Below, in pieces: positions 23,020-37,800 of a DNA stretch of 64,000 nucleotides (within the stretch, counting starts at the first letter, position 1; each line of letters begins with the position of its first letter). This stretch comes from Mactromeris polynyma. Lineage: Eukaryota; Mollusca; Bivalvia; Venerida; Mactridae. The translations under genes were made by a program, and so were the position numbers. The notes beneath the pieces were generated by a model. The model did no database searches. It had not been told where the DNA came from and saw only the letters and a program-made list of their open reading frames with translations. Location: the NCBI GenBank assembly GCA_032209605.1, contig JASFXZ010000003.1, positions 9,736,807 to 9,800,806 on the forward strand, read 5' to 3'.

Positions 23020-25146
23020 TAATGAGTATTGACATCTTAATACTTCTAATTTATTCCTTTAAAAGCGAAAAAAATAACAATGTTGCTACATTATTTATTA
23101 ATGTGATTGATTGAATTAAATAAATACAACATCGTCCATGTTTCAAAGTTGGGTTGTTTCCTTATCTATGGTACTCTTTTCTCTGTTAAATTGATAACTT
23201 CTTTTTTACGATGCTGCTTATTTCTCTTTGTATGTCTTTTTATATTAGTTCTATCCTTTTCTCCAGAAGACTGCAGTGTGAATGTGATTAATGTATTGTT
23301 TTACTTGAATTTATGTAAAATCATAAAATGAAACCATCTCAAAATAAAGAATTTTATTGTTATTAAAAATGTTTCACAGAGTTTCCTTATACGTTGCGCG
23401 ACACTAACAGTTAAGGGGAAATAACTCGTACATGACATAATTTGGTTTCCTTTTACGAATACGCAGTAGTATTTTGACTTATCAATCGCTACTTAGAAAT
23501 ACCAGTTATTTAGAGCATGTGTTTTGCATATTTACGATAATAAATGATTGTAGAAATATTTTTAAGTGTCCTCTATTTATTTAAATCTAGCATAGAGGTT
23601 ACATATTATAATAGATTAAAGGATATAATATACTCAGTACATATAAAAATGCACAGTTTTAGACCTGCGAAACATTTCTCAAGCGTAATTTTATTGCATT
23701 TTGAAGCATTTCTATGTGAAAATACCGAATATTTACAATGAAATATATCGTAAATGATACATAAACATGAAATAATACAGTGAGCAGTTCAGTTCTAGTA
23801 TCCCTATGTTAGTCAAAAACAACTTGAGAACATCTGTGTTGTGCGTTTTTAAATGTACTGAGCATATTTTGTATTAAAATGCCCGGATAAATGCGAACGA
23901 GCGAACGAACGGACAAGAAGGAGTTTTATTCATCGCTCATGGAATCGGTCACGCTACGCACGTGAAAACAATGTAAGCGTATGTGTTTCTTCACTACGTA
24001 CGCACCCCACTGCACGTGCATGTCAATATTTCACGGGACTTTTCTGTATATGTAAATAAGATTGACGGGTGATGCTCCCGACGTCTGACTCAGGTGTAAG
24101 CTTGTCTATGAACATAAACAGATTTTATATCCATTAATAAAAACGTATGATTCACAGATAGTTTTTGTGATTAAGAAACCTAATCTTCGTAACCCGAGTA
24201 ACAATGTTAAATCATTACGTAAATGCGTTATTTCGTAAATTGCGTCTAATTTCTTCTCACTTTTGTGAAAAAAATATTTTTAACATTATTTTATTATCAT
24301 TATTTTATTATTTTACATTAAACAAAGACGGGTAGTTTCAAGATAATCACCATAACTTTTATTATGTTGGGAATACAAACTGTGTGCTCAATCATCACAT
24401 ACGTTTAAGCGAGGTACCCTTCTAATCTTTGCCATGATCTATAGTTTTCATAATTTTAAATTGACGACTTAAATGATCTTTTTACATTTGAAAAAAAACA
24501 ACAGCTATCGTTTTTTCTATATTCAATGTAAAATACGTAAAAATGTCCGTTTTATAATGCAATTCGTAAGACGGTTTGTACCGTCATTACTTTTTTCGGA
24601 AATGGTCAAATTTGTATTTATCTTGTATTTTTTTTCTGTTATTGCATTGTAATTAGCTTTGCCATGATAAAGATCGAAAAAAAGGCATTTCTAAAGTGAC
24701 ATTTTCAAAAATTGCTCTTGCCATCTCGATATTGTTTGTGCTTTTATCCACATCTTCGGCAAGTTCCGGGTATCTCCGGACGTTATCGTACATAGGCCTA
24801 TTATGTAATATTTAGGTGGCAATCTGACAAATTAGGCATGGTGCTATTTATTTTAAAGATATAGATCTAGATTGATGCCTGCTTATTGTATCAAAAACGG
24901 AAATGTACAGTTATTTCCATTTAAGGTCTAAACAATTTATTTGAACTTACAAAACTGGCAAGATATTTAATCACACGTGAGTTTTAAAAAATAGATTTAC
25001 CCAAAATCCCAAAATAAATACGAACGCTTTGTTTCGTTGTGTAAATCAAGATATGGAATGTTATGCATTTAAGTTTATAAATTGCCTTTGACGATAGCAG
25101 ATATTAGCAGCTAGATTTAGTGGCATGGACTCATATAGGTCCATAT
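23020..25146. other. Gene-free stretch upstream of the dynein gene
   Basis: No gene is recognised. The composition is AT-rich, with ATTATTTTATT runs near 24280-24315. Open frames at 23107-23331 and 23544-23741 have no domain, and their composition follows the AT background. Confidence 0.5.
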
Positions 25147-25152
25147 AGATCC

Positions 25153-25308
25153 CAGGGCCGTAAATTACATGGAGGCATGTAGGCAGTTGCCTCCTATTGC
25201 GGGCTGAAAAAAAAATCATTTTTTGTCTAAAAAGGGTCCAAATTTTTTTTCGCATCGCTCCGCTCGGCGGGGTGCCTCCCCTTCCAGGGGAGGTAATTTA
25301 CGGCCCTG
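25153..25308. mobile_element. 156-bp MITE with 16-bp perfect TIRs and 6-bp target duplication
   Basis: The left end CAGGGCCGTAAATTAC and right end GTAATTTACGGCCCTG are exact reverse complements. The element is bounded by AGATCC on both sides (25147-25152 and 25309-25314), a direct repeat expected of a target-site duplication. The interior is GC-richer than its surroundings and non-coding. It lies about 500 bp upstream of the dynein start codon. Confidence 0.9.
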
Positions 25309-25563
25309 AGATCCACAATCTCTCTAATTTCTAAACCATATTGTATACGTGTAGATCTTGCTACAGATAGACTCTATCTATCTAGATTCTACTTGCAAAT
25401 TGATTGACATTTCTTTCTTTCATTGAATGCATCACTGATATACGTTAAGAAATACTTTTAACCGAACCTTAATATCACTTTTGAATAAAATTATTTCATG
25501 ATATAGACGTAGTTTGAGTACCTCCAGTACTTTGATAATGATATCTCAGAACGAGGCTTAATC

Positions 25564-25598
25564 TTGGCAACCGCTAGCCCGGATGTTGCTTGGGAAAA
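25564..25598 (+). promoter_or_regulatory. X-box-like (RFX) sites upstream of the dynein gene
   Basis: GTTGCTTGGGAAAA at 25585-25598 fits the RFX X-box plan (GTTGCC half, 2-base spacer, GGAAAC half) with a mismatched last position. TTGGCAACC at 25564-25572 is a clean half site on the other strand. RFX factors drive ciliary genes through X-boxes near the promoter, and these sit 204-238 bp before the start codon of an axonemal dynein. Confidence 0.5.
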
Positions 25599-25801
25599 TG
25601 GAGGACAACCATAGGTCGGATGTTTACAAATGGTCGTCGTAATGCATTAGACTTTCCCGACCGTTACATCCAATTTTTGGCATTTACAGGATAAATTTAT
25701 CCTACATTGTTTCAATTTACACATTGTGACACGAAAGAAATCAATTGACGGGATATTTAAGAGTGTTTGAGGCCGGAAACTTGTGAAACACGGATAGAAA
25801 C

Positions 25802-25822
25802 ATGGCGCTCGAAAGAGCGAAG
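25802..25822 (+). CDS. DNAH3: Dynein exon 1 (start codon exon, MALERAK)
   Basis: ATG in strong context (GAAACATGG: A at -3, G at +4), with an in-frame TGA at 25784-25786. It encodes seven residues and ends AAG before GTAAGG, phase 0, matching exon 2. The short coding stub followed by a 4.9-kb intron is typical of first exons. The start could lie elsewhere if the 5' end is alternatively used. Confidence 0.75.
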
Positions 25823-28800
25823 GTAAGGAACAATTTTAAGTTTTTCTGCCCTTACACTACATGTATTTGTGCTGAATCGTTGGAAAATAACCCTCTATCT
25901 GATCGATTTCAGATCTTATACCACAATTGTTAGTGTCGATGTCAAATAACCTGAAATTGTTCTTGCGACTGAGAGCCAATGTGATTAAAACATTTTCATG
26001 ATTTTGATTTATTTTCATTCATTAAGTGACGTCTTGGTCTTAAGCAGACATTTTTGTACCAATTAAATACTGAATAGATTGTATGTAGAGAGAAACAAAC
26101 AGTCTCTGTTTTTGTTTGCTGGTAGAATGTATGTCAATCAGACATACTCGATCAGAAATGTTCCAGTTGATACTTGTCTTACTTGCCCCTAACCATTGAT
26201 CTTGGGACATTGGTTTTACATAAACTTCACATCCGCACTTAGTGTTTCAATGCTCAAGCAGAGGAACATCAATACAGTGCTTGGTGATGTATCATTGAAA
26301 AATAAAAACCTCTCCCCTTATCATTCTGTTGAATCCAACGAAATGTTATTCAATATATCAGAAAGCGGACTTTCTTTTTATAAAGGGTAGTTCTTAGGCC
26401 ACAATGAGTGCACTTAGAGGCTTGGATGAAATTAGATAATATCCATGTCATCTGGGAGATAATATTGCTTCAGTATTCCACATTAGAAGCGAAGCAAATC
26501 AAGAGGAAAAGTCGCCATATAACCCTACACCACTACACTCCTCCCCCTTCCGGCATTTGAGGCTCAACCACTGTGGGCCATCAAACACCACTGCCACCAT
26601 TGAAGTAAATTAAGGGGAAAGAGTGCATCTGTTGTGGGCTCGATCCCGTGACACCCTAAACAGTAGTTCAGCACTCTACTGACTGAGCTAACTGGGCGTC
26701 CGTCTAGCCCCACACCACTACAGAAGACCCCACAACTAGAATATGGCAGTCTTTAAGTTCATTATTCAAGAACAAGTTGAGGTCTACTGGGCCAGTACTG
26801 GCTCACTAACTTGATTTTCTCCTCTGATTTGGATTTCTGGGGCCTGATGTAACTATATATAACGCATTATAATACTTTCGAATTGTGTAACTGCAAGTAT
26901 TTTAGATTGACCAATATCAATTCTGTCTTGGATTGTATTTATAAATATAAAGTTGCAAACATGTACAATTGGCAGCGTCAACACGAAACTGAAATGAATG
27001 ATTTCTAGTTATTGAAATTTTTAGTCCGATATGATAAGACATACCAGTTTAATTTTAAGTTGGCTGGTTTAATTGTAATGCAATCTGTATACAGTCAAAA
27101 TGATTATTTTGGTGGCTTTCAGACCAAACATTTCCATTTTTGCTTTCATTTATGTCATAAATTCGTATCATCATTCCTTTCTAGGATAGATTAACATGTC
27201 CCCCAATTCCTGTAAAGGTAGGTTGTGGATTATGTTGTAGTACATATTATACACTGCGGCTTTTTAGTGAGTAAAGTAAATGTGCATCAGTTTTATAAAC
27301 TTAAACATGAATCGTATTTTCATGATTAAGTATTGATATAGATATTTGCGTGAAAGGGAAAATGAAGACCACATTGCTTTTATAGACTGTTTTGTTGCAT
27401 GACAAATGTATGTTAGTGCCACATACAGTATACTGTAGTGCTTTGCTTTGAAAATACAGTGGTGTAATTCACCTAAACCATTGTTTCAACCATTGTTTCA
27501 TACAATAAATGATATTGTTTTGCATACTGGTATATATTTATCTCAAGCATTATTTTTTAGTTATCCAAATGCATGATTTTATCTGGCTTTATAGAAGTGT
27601 CACTTTGCTTTTGATGGTTTCAATGTCACATGTTGATACATTTTTGTAAAATCACATAAAGAAATGATTATTTATGTGTAAATATATTGATCATACCGTT
27701 TGCCTGACCACCATTTATATACTTGTTGAACTTTTGTCCTTCCTGTATGCTGATATTGCCTGACCACCATTTATATACTTGTTGAACTTTTGTCCTTCCT
27801 GTATGCTGATATTTCATGTGTACATATTATGTATACATTCATAAGAATTTCAACTAAAAGTCTTATCTATTCATTGGATCAATTTCCTATATCATTTCAA
27901 CTTCAATTGATTGAGCGCTGTAATATCCAGCTAAATGCTAGTTTGTAAATAAATGGCTTTCATGATTTAAACCAGGCCTATGAATTAATGAGATCATTTC
28001 AATGAATACTTTTATAACAAATAGTTTGTCCTACTTAAATTTTCCATTGCCAATATATTTCAGTTAAAATGCTTCCTAAGTGGCATTTAAATGAATATAA
28101 TTGACTTATGCAAGTGTTCCTTAAATTTATGTAACAAAGATTTTGGGTTGTGTTATACATGTGTATTTGAATAAAAGAATACACTTTGAGTAAAATTGCT
28201 ATAAGTATACTAAGTTGAATATCATGTAAGACGTCTCATACATACATTATAGTTCTCCGCCTTTATCAGGCAGAAAGAATATTGCCTCCTTCATTTTCAT
28301 TGTGTAATTTCCTTCATTTTTATGAGACCAAATTATTTTTTACCAGACGTAGTTCTCCACATAAATCGAGCCTTTATCAGGCAGAAAGAATATTGCCGTC
28401 TTTTTATCATTGTAAAATTGTCACTATTTGTATGAGAACAAATTATTTTTTACCAGACATACATGTCAAATAGTCTTACACACTTGGCAAACTCTGTACA
28501 TAAGAATGTATTGTTTGTACATAATCATTTATAAATTTTATATTACATGTAAGAAAATGTGTATGAACAATTGGTTATTATTACGTATTAAGTAACAGTT
28601 CACATCAGCATTTTTATTTGTTGATAAGAGCTTTGCAGTCCTCTTCTCCACAGTTGAGGATTTAGGGCAAAACGGTTTCATCAAAGAAACAGTTGTGGCA
28701 GTTTTGCATTAAAGACTCAATTTGTTATGGGTTAAAGTCTTTGAGTCTAAGTATTCAGGGACACTGATGCTTTACTTTAAGTCTTATCTATTATTCATGT

Positions 28801-31800
28801 ACAACTGATTGTTGATTTAAACCTTGATGTGTTTTTTATTGATGTTGGACGTTTTCACTTACAAGACTAAATGTTATCAAACTATAAATCTGGTACAACA
28901 ATCTAAGAAAATATCTTATTTTGTGCTGATATTAAAGTAACATTATGCAGTTTACTCTCAGAGTGAAAAAGGTCATTTTAAGTATTTCAAATATACATGC
29001 AGTACAATGTATTCATTTCTGTATTCTTGTAAAAGGGAAATTTCATGACTATTACTTTAATATGAAGATTTAAGTTGAATCTGTGATTGGATTCTGTGAA
29101 GTGAATTTTATTTATTGAGAACTCTGTACTTGGTTCGAATTAATTAATCATTAAGATTCAGGATCTTCCGTATGTTTACTTGTCCTATGTTTAAGTATGT
29201 TCCCTGCTGAAGTTGTTCAATAGTATAGCACCAAGTCATCGATTGTTTTAAACCATTGTCAATTTATTGTGACAATCATTGATCCAATTTGACGAGTTAG
29301 CGTTTTAACGGTGAGCTTAAAATCAATAGGAAAGCAGTGTTCTCAATTATATGTATAGTTTGTCCTCTTTAAATTTTATCGGAACAGTGCATTATTTTTA
29401 GTTAATATTTTACATTTTAGCTATGGCTTGCTTATGTAATTAGTTATTTAAACTTTAATTACCCCAAAATGACAACCTAGACTTGCATAGAACATTTATA
29501 TAACGTGACTTAAAAGACTATTCAAACCTGATCCCATATTAATCTTTATGCATGTAATTGTGGCTCTGGCATGGTAAATCTTTAAAGACTGTTTTAATTT
29601 GTATAATTTAGTATATTTTAAGGGATGAAAGCACATCTGGTCTGTCTGCTTATTAGTAACAAAGTAGATAGACCAGGGCACAGAGACCAGGGCACATGAT
29701 TATAATGGATACCTACACTCAGCACTCAGTCTGATGATGATTCATTTTGCATGTGAAAAATGTATGATGATGTAAAATGAGAGCTAAATAATCTTTTAGG
29801 TCCATTTTCTTAGAAATAAGAGTGTAAAATGAGATCTGTGTGTAAAATTATTAAGACTAAGTGTGGAGTGAGGTACTTAAGTCCAATAAGTACTCTATAT
29901 ACCGTATCTCGTAATCACACTCAACTCTCAAAGAAAATGGAACAAAATAAATGTTCAGTACACATTTGACATGTTCATGCAATTTCTGCACACAAATGTC
30001 TGCTATCAGACTAATATGAGTACATTTTGTGATTTGATCTGTTAAAATCCTGGACCCAGTTTTTCTTTCATACCACAATTTGTATATCATGAACTGTGTA
30101 TCTATGGTTGGGTGGACAACTATTGTAGCTTCTTCTATACTAGAAACAGTTACTACCGGTAGTTACAACTTCTGTGCAAAATCCTTGATAATTATGCTGT
30201 CTTGTAAAGTATTTTGTTTTTGTTGTTGTTTTTCATGTAAAGATTTTTAGTCTGCTGAATTTTGTAAACATGCTTTAAATCTTGTGAAAAAATGCTTTTT
30301 TTCATACTCCTGTCATTACTTTACAAGTGGCTTTATTTAAGTTTTTCAGTCAATTGTTGACTCAAATCCACTCAAAATGTGATAAAAGCAACTTGTTGTT
30401 CATGATATTATATTACATTCCATAGTCACATGTAATTTCATCTCTGATAGCCATGGAATACTTGTAAGAATAGAAAATGGCTTGTGAAAATGCATCATCT
30501 CTTTCAAATACAACACATCAATATTTATACATTTTATTCTAATAGTCAGTTATTGAATTGTTCATACATGTACATAAATTATGCTTGAGAACATGTTTCG
30601 GTAAATTATATTTGTAAGGCGTGTAAGTGTAAACTGTTAGTTTAGAATTTATATTGATCTGAGATTATAGTTTTTTTATTATAAATTTCAGTGTGTGCAG
30701 ACCCCGCTGCAGAGTTGCAGCAAGACTCGGGGTCTCCCAGGATTGCCTCCTTTACCACAGACAATGAAAGAATCAACAGATCTTTACCAGGTAAAAAACA
30801 GGTTATATCAGTAGCTTTATATTGTTCATAGGAAACTTAGGACTCGAGGGGTACAGCTCATGACTCCTTATCTGAAGGTTGCAAGTTCAAATCTTGCCTT
30901 TGGCGAGTTTTACAGGCAACTTCACAATCCCTGAGTTAGGTGCGAGTACTGCCTACTACTGGTTAGTAACCTGGGAAACATTCATTGAGAGCGATTAGTA
31001 TAAGTTATAAGAACTTGTTTCACAATTGATGTGAAGTATATAACTCAAACCAAAGGCCTTAAGACACAAGTAAATAATTATGATTATGATAATAATAAAC
31101 AACTTTATTTTGTGAATTACAAAGACTATGCATAATTATTATAATTCTCACAATAAATCATGACTTATGACAAGTCATTTTCAAATCTGCTTTAAAAGTA
31201 CATATGAGCAGAACTTTCATACATAATACACTTTTTTCTGTAAATTTGCGGAAATAGCTTCTTCCATTCCCAGGCATGTCTTCTCCATGCTTCTGTACAT
31301 AACAGACAAATTGAGAAAGTATGTTCTTCAATAATAATGCTGTTCTGTATATTCTAAAATGTGTGTGTCATTGAAATTGTATTTCTTTCCAGATTGTTCT
31401 ACGTAATAGTGAACACCCTCCAATTATGAAAGGGACATCATGGACCCTTGCCGCTCCCTTCAAGGAACAGAGATATCACAGAACTCCGAGTGAGTCGATA
31501 GCCAATAATTACACGCCATCGGCCTGTGATCTCAAAATGAAAGATATACCAAAACTGCAAAGACAGAAATTACGAGGTAAATAAACTTGAGCTTTAATTT
31601 TAGCACCACAGGGTGGATTTACCTTCAGATTCTTAGATTTCCACCTTTTCCCTTGCCTTATGGATCATTTCTGTGTATCACCTAAATCTGTGGAGCCCAT
31701 AATTATAATGAAATGTACCTTATTTACTCTGATTTACATGCAGGCACCCCTTATAATTATGGGAATGCTAGTGTACTGTATGATTTGTGCTGTGTCAGCA

Positions 31801-34800
31801 TATTGTAATGTTCTAGGTGTTTTTATTAAGACAAATATGGTATTGAAGGATTATGATTGATTCTGACTTAAAATGTCTTTTATTTAGTTTTGTTTTATTT
31901 CTTTTCTTAGAAAGATGAAAAAACATTTTTATAGATATTGCTATTGTCATATCAGATGAATATAAAAGTCGTATTTTGAGGAATAATTATTAGTTGGCAC
32001 AAAGGATGGTTCTTTTGAACCTATTTTCTTTCATTTATTCCTTGCTGAAAAATTAATGAGGAGTACACAGTCTATTTATTATGTTTACGAAAATTGAATA
32101 ACAAAAGTATCGGATGACCCCTTTAGCATGAATTAAGGATACAGTTATTTTATCACTGCATATTGTACTTAGAAATGTCTACATCAAAATCCCATCTAAT
32201 CTTACTACTTTATTCTTGTAATACCTTGCGTTTGAATTATCATTTATTTTATTTAAGTAGTAAATTTCTTACTTTTTATTCAAAATCCTATGTTTTTATC
32301 TTGACCACCTTTTTCACCTCCTGCTGAGAAAGAGTTCTGAAACTAAATATCTTGGAATGGCGGAAAATATTTCGAAGAATTTTTTGTACCAGTTCGTTAA
32401 CATTTTCTCTGAGAATATATGATAATTGAAGACAAATGTTTATGTAAATTAATACTATTCATGTGGAAAAAGTATGAAACTCAAAAAATTCGGATAAATT
32501 TTTGTTTAATATTTTGATAACGTTACGTGGGAGGTTTGAATATATCTCGTGTAATGTTTATTTCATAACGGCAGTCCATAATACCTATCCCAGTCAGATC
32601 TGATTTTCTTATGATTAAGAAAATAGCCGAGATAGTTGTTATGGCTTTCGAGTGATTGTTGATATATATGTACATTGTAAATGAAAGTTGAGAAAGCTTT
32701 ATAATTTTTTTCTTTGATGATGTATGGTAGAAAACTCTGAATTCCAGAGTACTTAACTTAAATTGCGCTAAATCTGACAATTGTAACGTTTTCATTTACA
32801 AACGTTTGTCACGAAATTCACTGATTTTTATATGTTATTTAGGCTACAAGAAAATTTACATATTTTTGGATATTGCTTGTGTGTTTTCACCCTTTTGAAA
32901 ATAATATGAAAATTAAGAATTTACATTGACATGAATTTGCAAAATACAGTAAAACCTCGAAAATAAGACCACCCTTGGAACCCTTGAGAACGTTTGTAAA
33001 TGAAAACGTAACAATTCTACTTATTTAGATTGTCTTAAAATTGAAGTTGAATAGAGTGCAAAACAGTGAAAATCATTAATGGACTAGAAAATTGTGTTCT
33101 TAATTTTAGGTGGTCTTATTATTGAGGTGGTCTTATTATTGAGGTGGTCTTATTATTGAGGTGGTCTTATTATTGAGGTGGTCTTTAGGTTAGGTTTTAC
33201 TGTATAACAAAACTACTCTATTATTGATTTAAGATATGGTAGTAAAACTAAAAACTGGGCCATATGGTCTTATAAATGAGGTGGTCTTAATTCCTCTTTT
33301 AGTGAGGTTTTACTGTAGTTATGTGTAGTGACATTCTAACATCGCCGTAATGATTGTTCTATTTTTTCAGCCTCGGTGAATGGAGGTTTACAAAGTCCTA
33401 GACAACTTATGAGAGGGAAAACAGTACTTGATAAAATACCAAATGGAAGGGGAGTCAATGGGCATACACAAAATGGGTGAGTTTCTATCTATAAACTTGT
33501 TTGTGAATAAATTCAATTTAAGGGTTAACAGCAAAACTGGTTTATCTGCATATTAATAAAGGTGCATATAGACTTGTATTGCTTTCAACTCTCTCCAAAT
33601 TTAAAATTATCATGATTGTGGATATTTGGATAAATGGTCATCTTGTCATGTTTTTTTAAATTTAAGTACATATTTTATATCACATTCTGTGACTTAGGTG
33701 GATGCACTGGTGAGAAAAACAGGAAGCAGTGATTGGGAATGATTAACATACGTTGTAATTATTTGCTCCACAATCCATACAATATGAAAACTTTAAACTA
33801 TATATATCAGGGGTTTCCCTAGGATTTTTCAGCTAGGGGTCCTTGGATCCTTGTTTTTGATAAATTGGGGATCATTAGTAAATTTGTAGGGTCCCAGATA
33901 CGAAGTTTATACTTGACAAAAGTTCATTTTAGGGGGCCCAGGGATGCACAGTTAGTTGAAAATGGGAGTTCCTAGAAAGAAAAAGGGATAGGGACTCAAG
34001 ATTTCTGCGTCATGGAAATCCCTCTTCATTTTGTTTGAATCTCAAGGAGTGAAGGCTAAATTAGTCTATCAGTATGTAAATGATGAAGCAGATAGACTTG
34101 TTTGACATTCACCTCGCAAAAGATTTTATGTAGAATTTTATTGTATAATTGTTATAATTCATCTTTAATTAAATATTACAGACATGATCAAGATATGACA
34201 GCAGAACTACTGGATGTAGAAGATATGCCACCTAGTCGATCTTTGACCCCTCACGAACAAATTGATATCATGATGGCTATTGAACATGAAGATGACGTAC
34301 AAACTGGTCTGCCCAGTGACCGAGATCTAGAGGTACTGGTTTAGTATTATTATTATTATTTATGTAAATTTTCTAATGTCAATTCAGTCTCAGAATGCAT
34401 CCTTGTCATTGTCCTTTTTAAGGCTAATTTCAGAACCAGTCAATGGTAGACTTGAATTTTCAGACAGGATATCAATCCAGTTTTATAAACTGTGGATGCT
34501 TATCACCTATGAGATTGCTAGAAGATCCAATAAATACATCTTAAAACAGACTATTATAATTCGTCATCATGCATTTGTATCTATTGCATTACATTAAGTC
34601 TAGAAGGCCAGCCTTTCGCAGCTATTATTTTTTACAGAAAGATACCAGCCATGAAAACCGTGAAATCAAAAAGCGTGAAAATATTCCTGGATTTTCAGTA
34701 AATGAACAGACTCCGTGGAAACCATTCCAAACTTGTTATAAAATTTCAAGTTACATAATAAATTGGAACGAGCAGAAACTTGAATGCTGTTTGTTTTTGC

Positions 34801-37800
34801 TTTCAGAGATATTACTACTATGTACAAAGGGGTATTGACAAGACTATGATAGCACAGCCAGATCCCACCATTATGAAAAATGTATGTGGAATGGTACCCA
34901 GCCCTTTACTGACAAACCATGATCTTGATCCTATGATACAAGATCTGTCTGAAGAAATCAACCATGACTATGAGTTCAGCATCAGAAAATCAATAGGTTA
35001 GTCTCTTTGACAATCGAGTGTTTGGTGCAACGCTATTTTACTCAGTTTGGATAAGAAAGAACCAGAGTTTATTTTGACTATTCTGGGCTGATGACCCGTA
35101 CCCTTCAAATTAGGAAATGCTGCGCGTTAAACTTAGAAATTGGGAAAAAGACTAGCTAACATTAGGAATAAAAGTAAAGGATATATTGATTAATTAATGG
35201 ACAAAATTTGCCATTTATATAAACTGCCTCTGAGAGAAAAGCTTCTAACTTTGTCAATTTTTGGCTTAATTCAACCTAATGTTTTCTTCAGATTTATTGG
35301 GAAATTTTACGTTCAATAATTTATATACTTCATCTTTTTTCAGTTGATTACATTCTGAAGGATGAGGAGGAGAAAGCCAGATTACATATAGCCACTGTAC
35401 CAAAATCATTCCCACAAAGGTATGAAACAGTACATACAGTGTTAGCTCCCTTGAATATCAGTACATACAGTGTTAGCTCCCTTGAATAACAGTACAGACA
35501 GTGTTAGCTCCCTTGAATAATAGTACAGACAGTGTTAGCTCCCTTGAATAAATGTTTTCCAGTCATTTGACATTAAAACAAGTTTTCTGAATTTGAGTAA
35601 ATATGTCGCAGTTTATACATTGTTCTTGGTATAGGTTTGACCATGATCAGTTTTGGAATTCCTTCATCTTAATGACTCTGCACAACATGAGTACTGTAGA
35701 CTTATGCACCTATCTATATTTTGCTGCAGGAGGGGGTGGGGCGGGCGGATTTACCCAGCGGAATAAAAAATCTTACTTATTTTTTTTCGCTTTTGATTAC
35801 AAGAAAAGTGGTACTTTAGATTCACTAGACTTGAAAAGTATTCTCATTTTTCTAATCTCTATTAAATAGTTTATTGCATCTTAACTTCGCTGAAATTTTC
35901 GATTTGAGCTGATTTGAATGCGATTATTAACTACGTAGTTTTATATCGATTTAGTTGGCTGTAAAAACTAAATTTTCAGTGGCCTTGTTAAAAATGTCTG
36001 TCTGTCTCCTGTGTTTAGATCTATGTTGCAATGCATTTTTTTTGATCAATTGATTTTAGACATTTTCAAGTATGTATATTATTGTCTGAACTAAGACGTA
36101 ACTTAAACTGGAGAGTCTCCAATGATTAAGTGTGTTAGACTTGGCAAGCTGCCAGGGGGGATTTTTTCGTCGGTGTTTTAAATTCGGGTGATTGGCATTT
36201 CAGTTTATTTGTTTGATTATAATTTATGCGGTATTGATATGGATTTGAGACATAATGAATGTTAAATACCCCCATTGACAATGTGTTGGGGGGTATTATG
36301 ATAAGACTTATCACCATTTTAAATTTAACTTGAAGGCTAAAGACTATGACTAACAGCAAAATTTGCCAAATAGAGTTGGGCTTTATCAGAACGAAAAATA
36401 TTTTCTTTTTTTTTGTTTTATAGAATTTCAATTTTTTTTTTACCAGACTAAATAAAATTTTACCTGACATGTATTTGCAAACTTGAGTGTATTTTGTGTA
36501 CTAAATGTAGCTTCAAGACGTCATACTTTAAATTAAATGACTTAATTATATTGGACATTAACCCAATTGTAGTCACAACTGCATTGTTCAAATGATAGAT
36601 TGTAGTACATTGTATTTAAACTTTTGCCCTCTGATGCTTTTTCATGATAAACCCAGTTGTCTACTGGGCTGTTGCTAAAATGCATTTTATTACATGTTTA
36701 TGACGAGTCGCATTTACAAAAAGAAATTGAAATGAACATAGAATCAATTTATATACATGTTATAGTATCAAAAAGATGATTTTGTCAATTAGGCCATCCT
36801 AAAAAAGTTGCTTGTTTCTTATACTCCTGCCCCTAATTTTTGGAATATGTAGGTCGATGGGTAAGATTTGAGATGTTTGTAGATCTATGTTTAGACATGA
36901 AAAATTCCTGAGCAAAAGAGCGAAAGATATTTGAGTTGAGCCAATTTCAGTGGGTAGGTCTGGATATACAGCTGTTAAAATACAATGGTAAAGGATGGGT
37001 TTTTCAAAAAGGGGTCGCTATAGCAGGACAGTAACTGTATTATCGAACTGCTGTACACTACTCAACAATTATAATCAGTCATTTAGGAGTTCAGTATACT
37101 GCTTTGCAGCATTTATTTAGACACATGTACATACTAATGATGACTTAAAAGAGTTATTACTATCATTGTTTCAACCACCATGTGTAAAGGTTACATTAGA
37201 ACAAGCCACATTGCTTGAACAACAACATCTAGTTTAGTAGGCATGAGAATTTTCCGTGAATTTGACGCTCACAAGGGCAGTTTTTGAGACAGTTTAAGCC
37301 ATCTTAAGCCATCTTAGATGCTTAAAAGCCAGGAGCTTCAGCAGCCCCCTGGACCCCTTGCCAATTTTCAGCTGATTTTGAATTCTCATGCCTGAGTTTA
37401 ATGTTACAGCTAAGTGACCGATTTAAGTGTCGAGTAGTGTTGCAGAATTTTTCTGTCTTTTGAATTTCTTTAGACATATTATCTAATTTTATGTTTCATA
37501 TTTTACTAGAATTATTCGAGCCCCAGTTCCATGGCACGAGACATTTCTACATATGAAAGAATACAACAAAAGCCACTTGTTTATTACCAACCCTATCATG
37601 CAAAAACTGCAGGATACCTGGTTTGACGAGTAAGTATAGCTCCTTACTTTTACTGTTCATGACAATCATACTGGATTGAATAGAATTTTCTCCAATGACC
37701 TTTGCTTCTCTATCCCATCGAGCACCTTCCATAAACAGACCCTGAAATACACAAAAATGTTCAATCATTAAAAAAAAATTAATGCTGTTTAAGTGGTTAA

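Larger units (their letters stand above)
25823..30691 (+). other. Dynein intron 1
   Basis: A 4.9-kb AT-rich intron. It contains a minus-strand SINE (26485-26705), a 56-bp tandem duplication (27701-27812) and a 111-bp tandem duplication (28250-28475). No further exon-like frame was seen. First introns often hold enhancers, but nothing specific is visible. Confidence 0.7.

Noticed and set aside
26615..26702. A functional tRNA-Lys gene on the minus strand
   Set aside because: Boxes are well kept but the anticodon and acceptor stems are degraded; it is joined to a SINE body.
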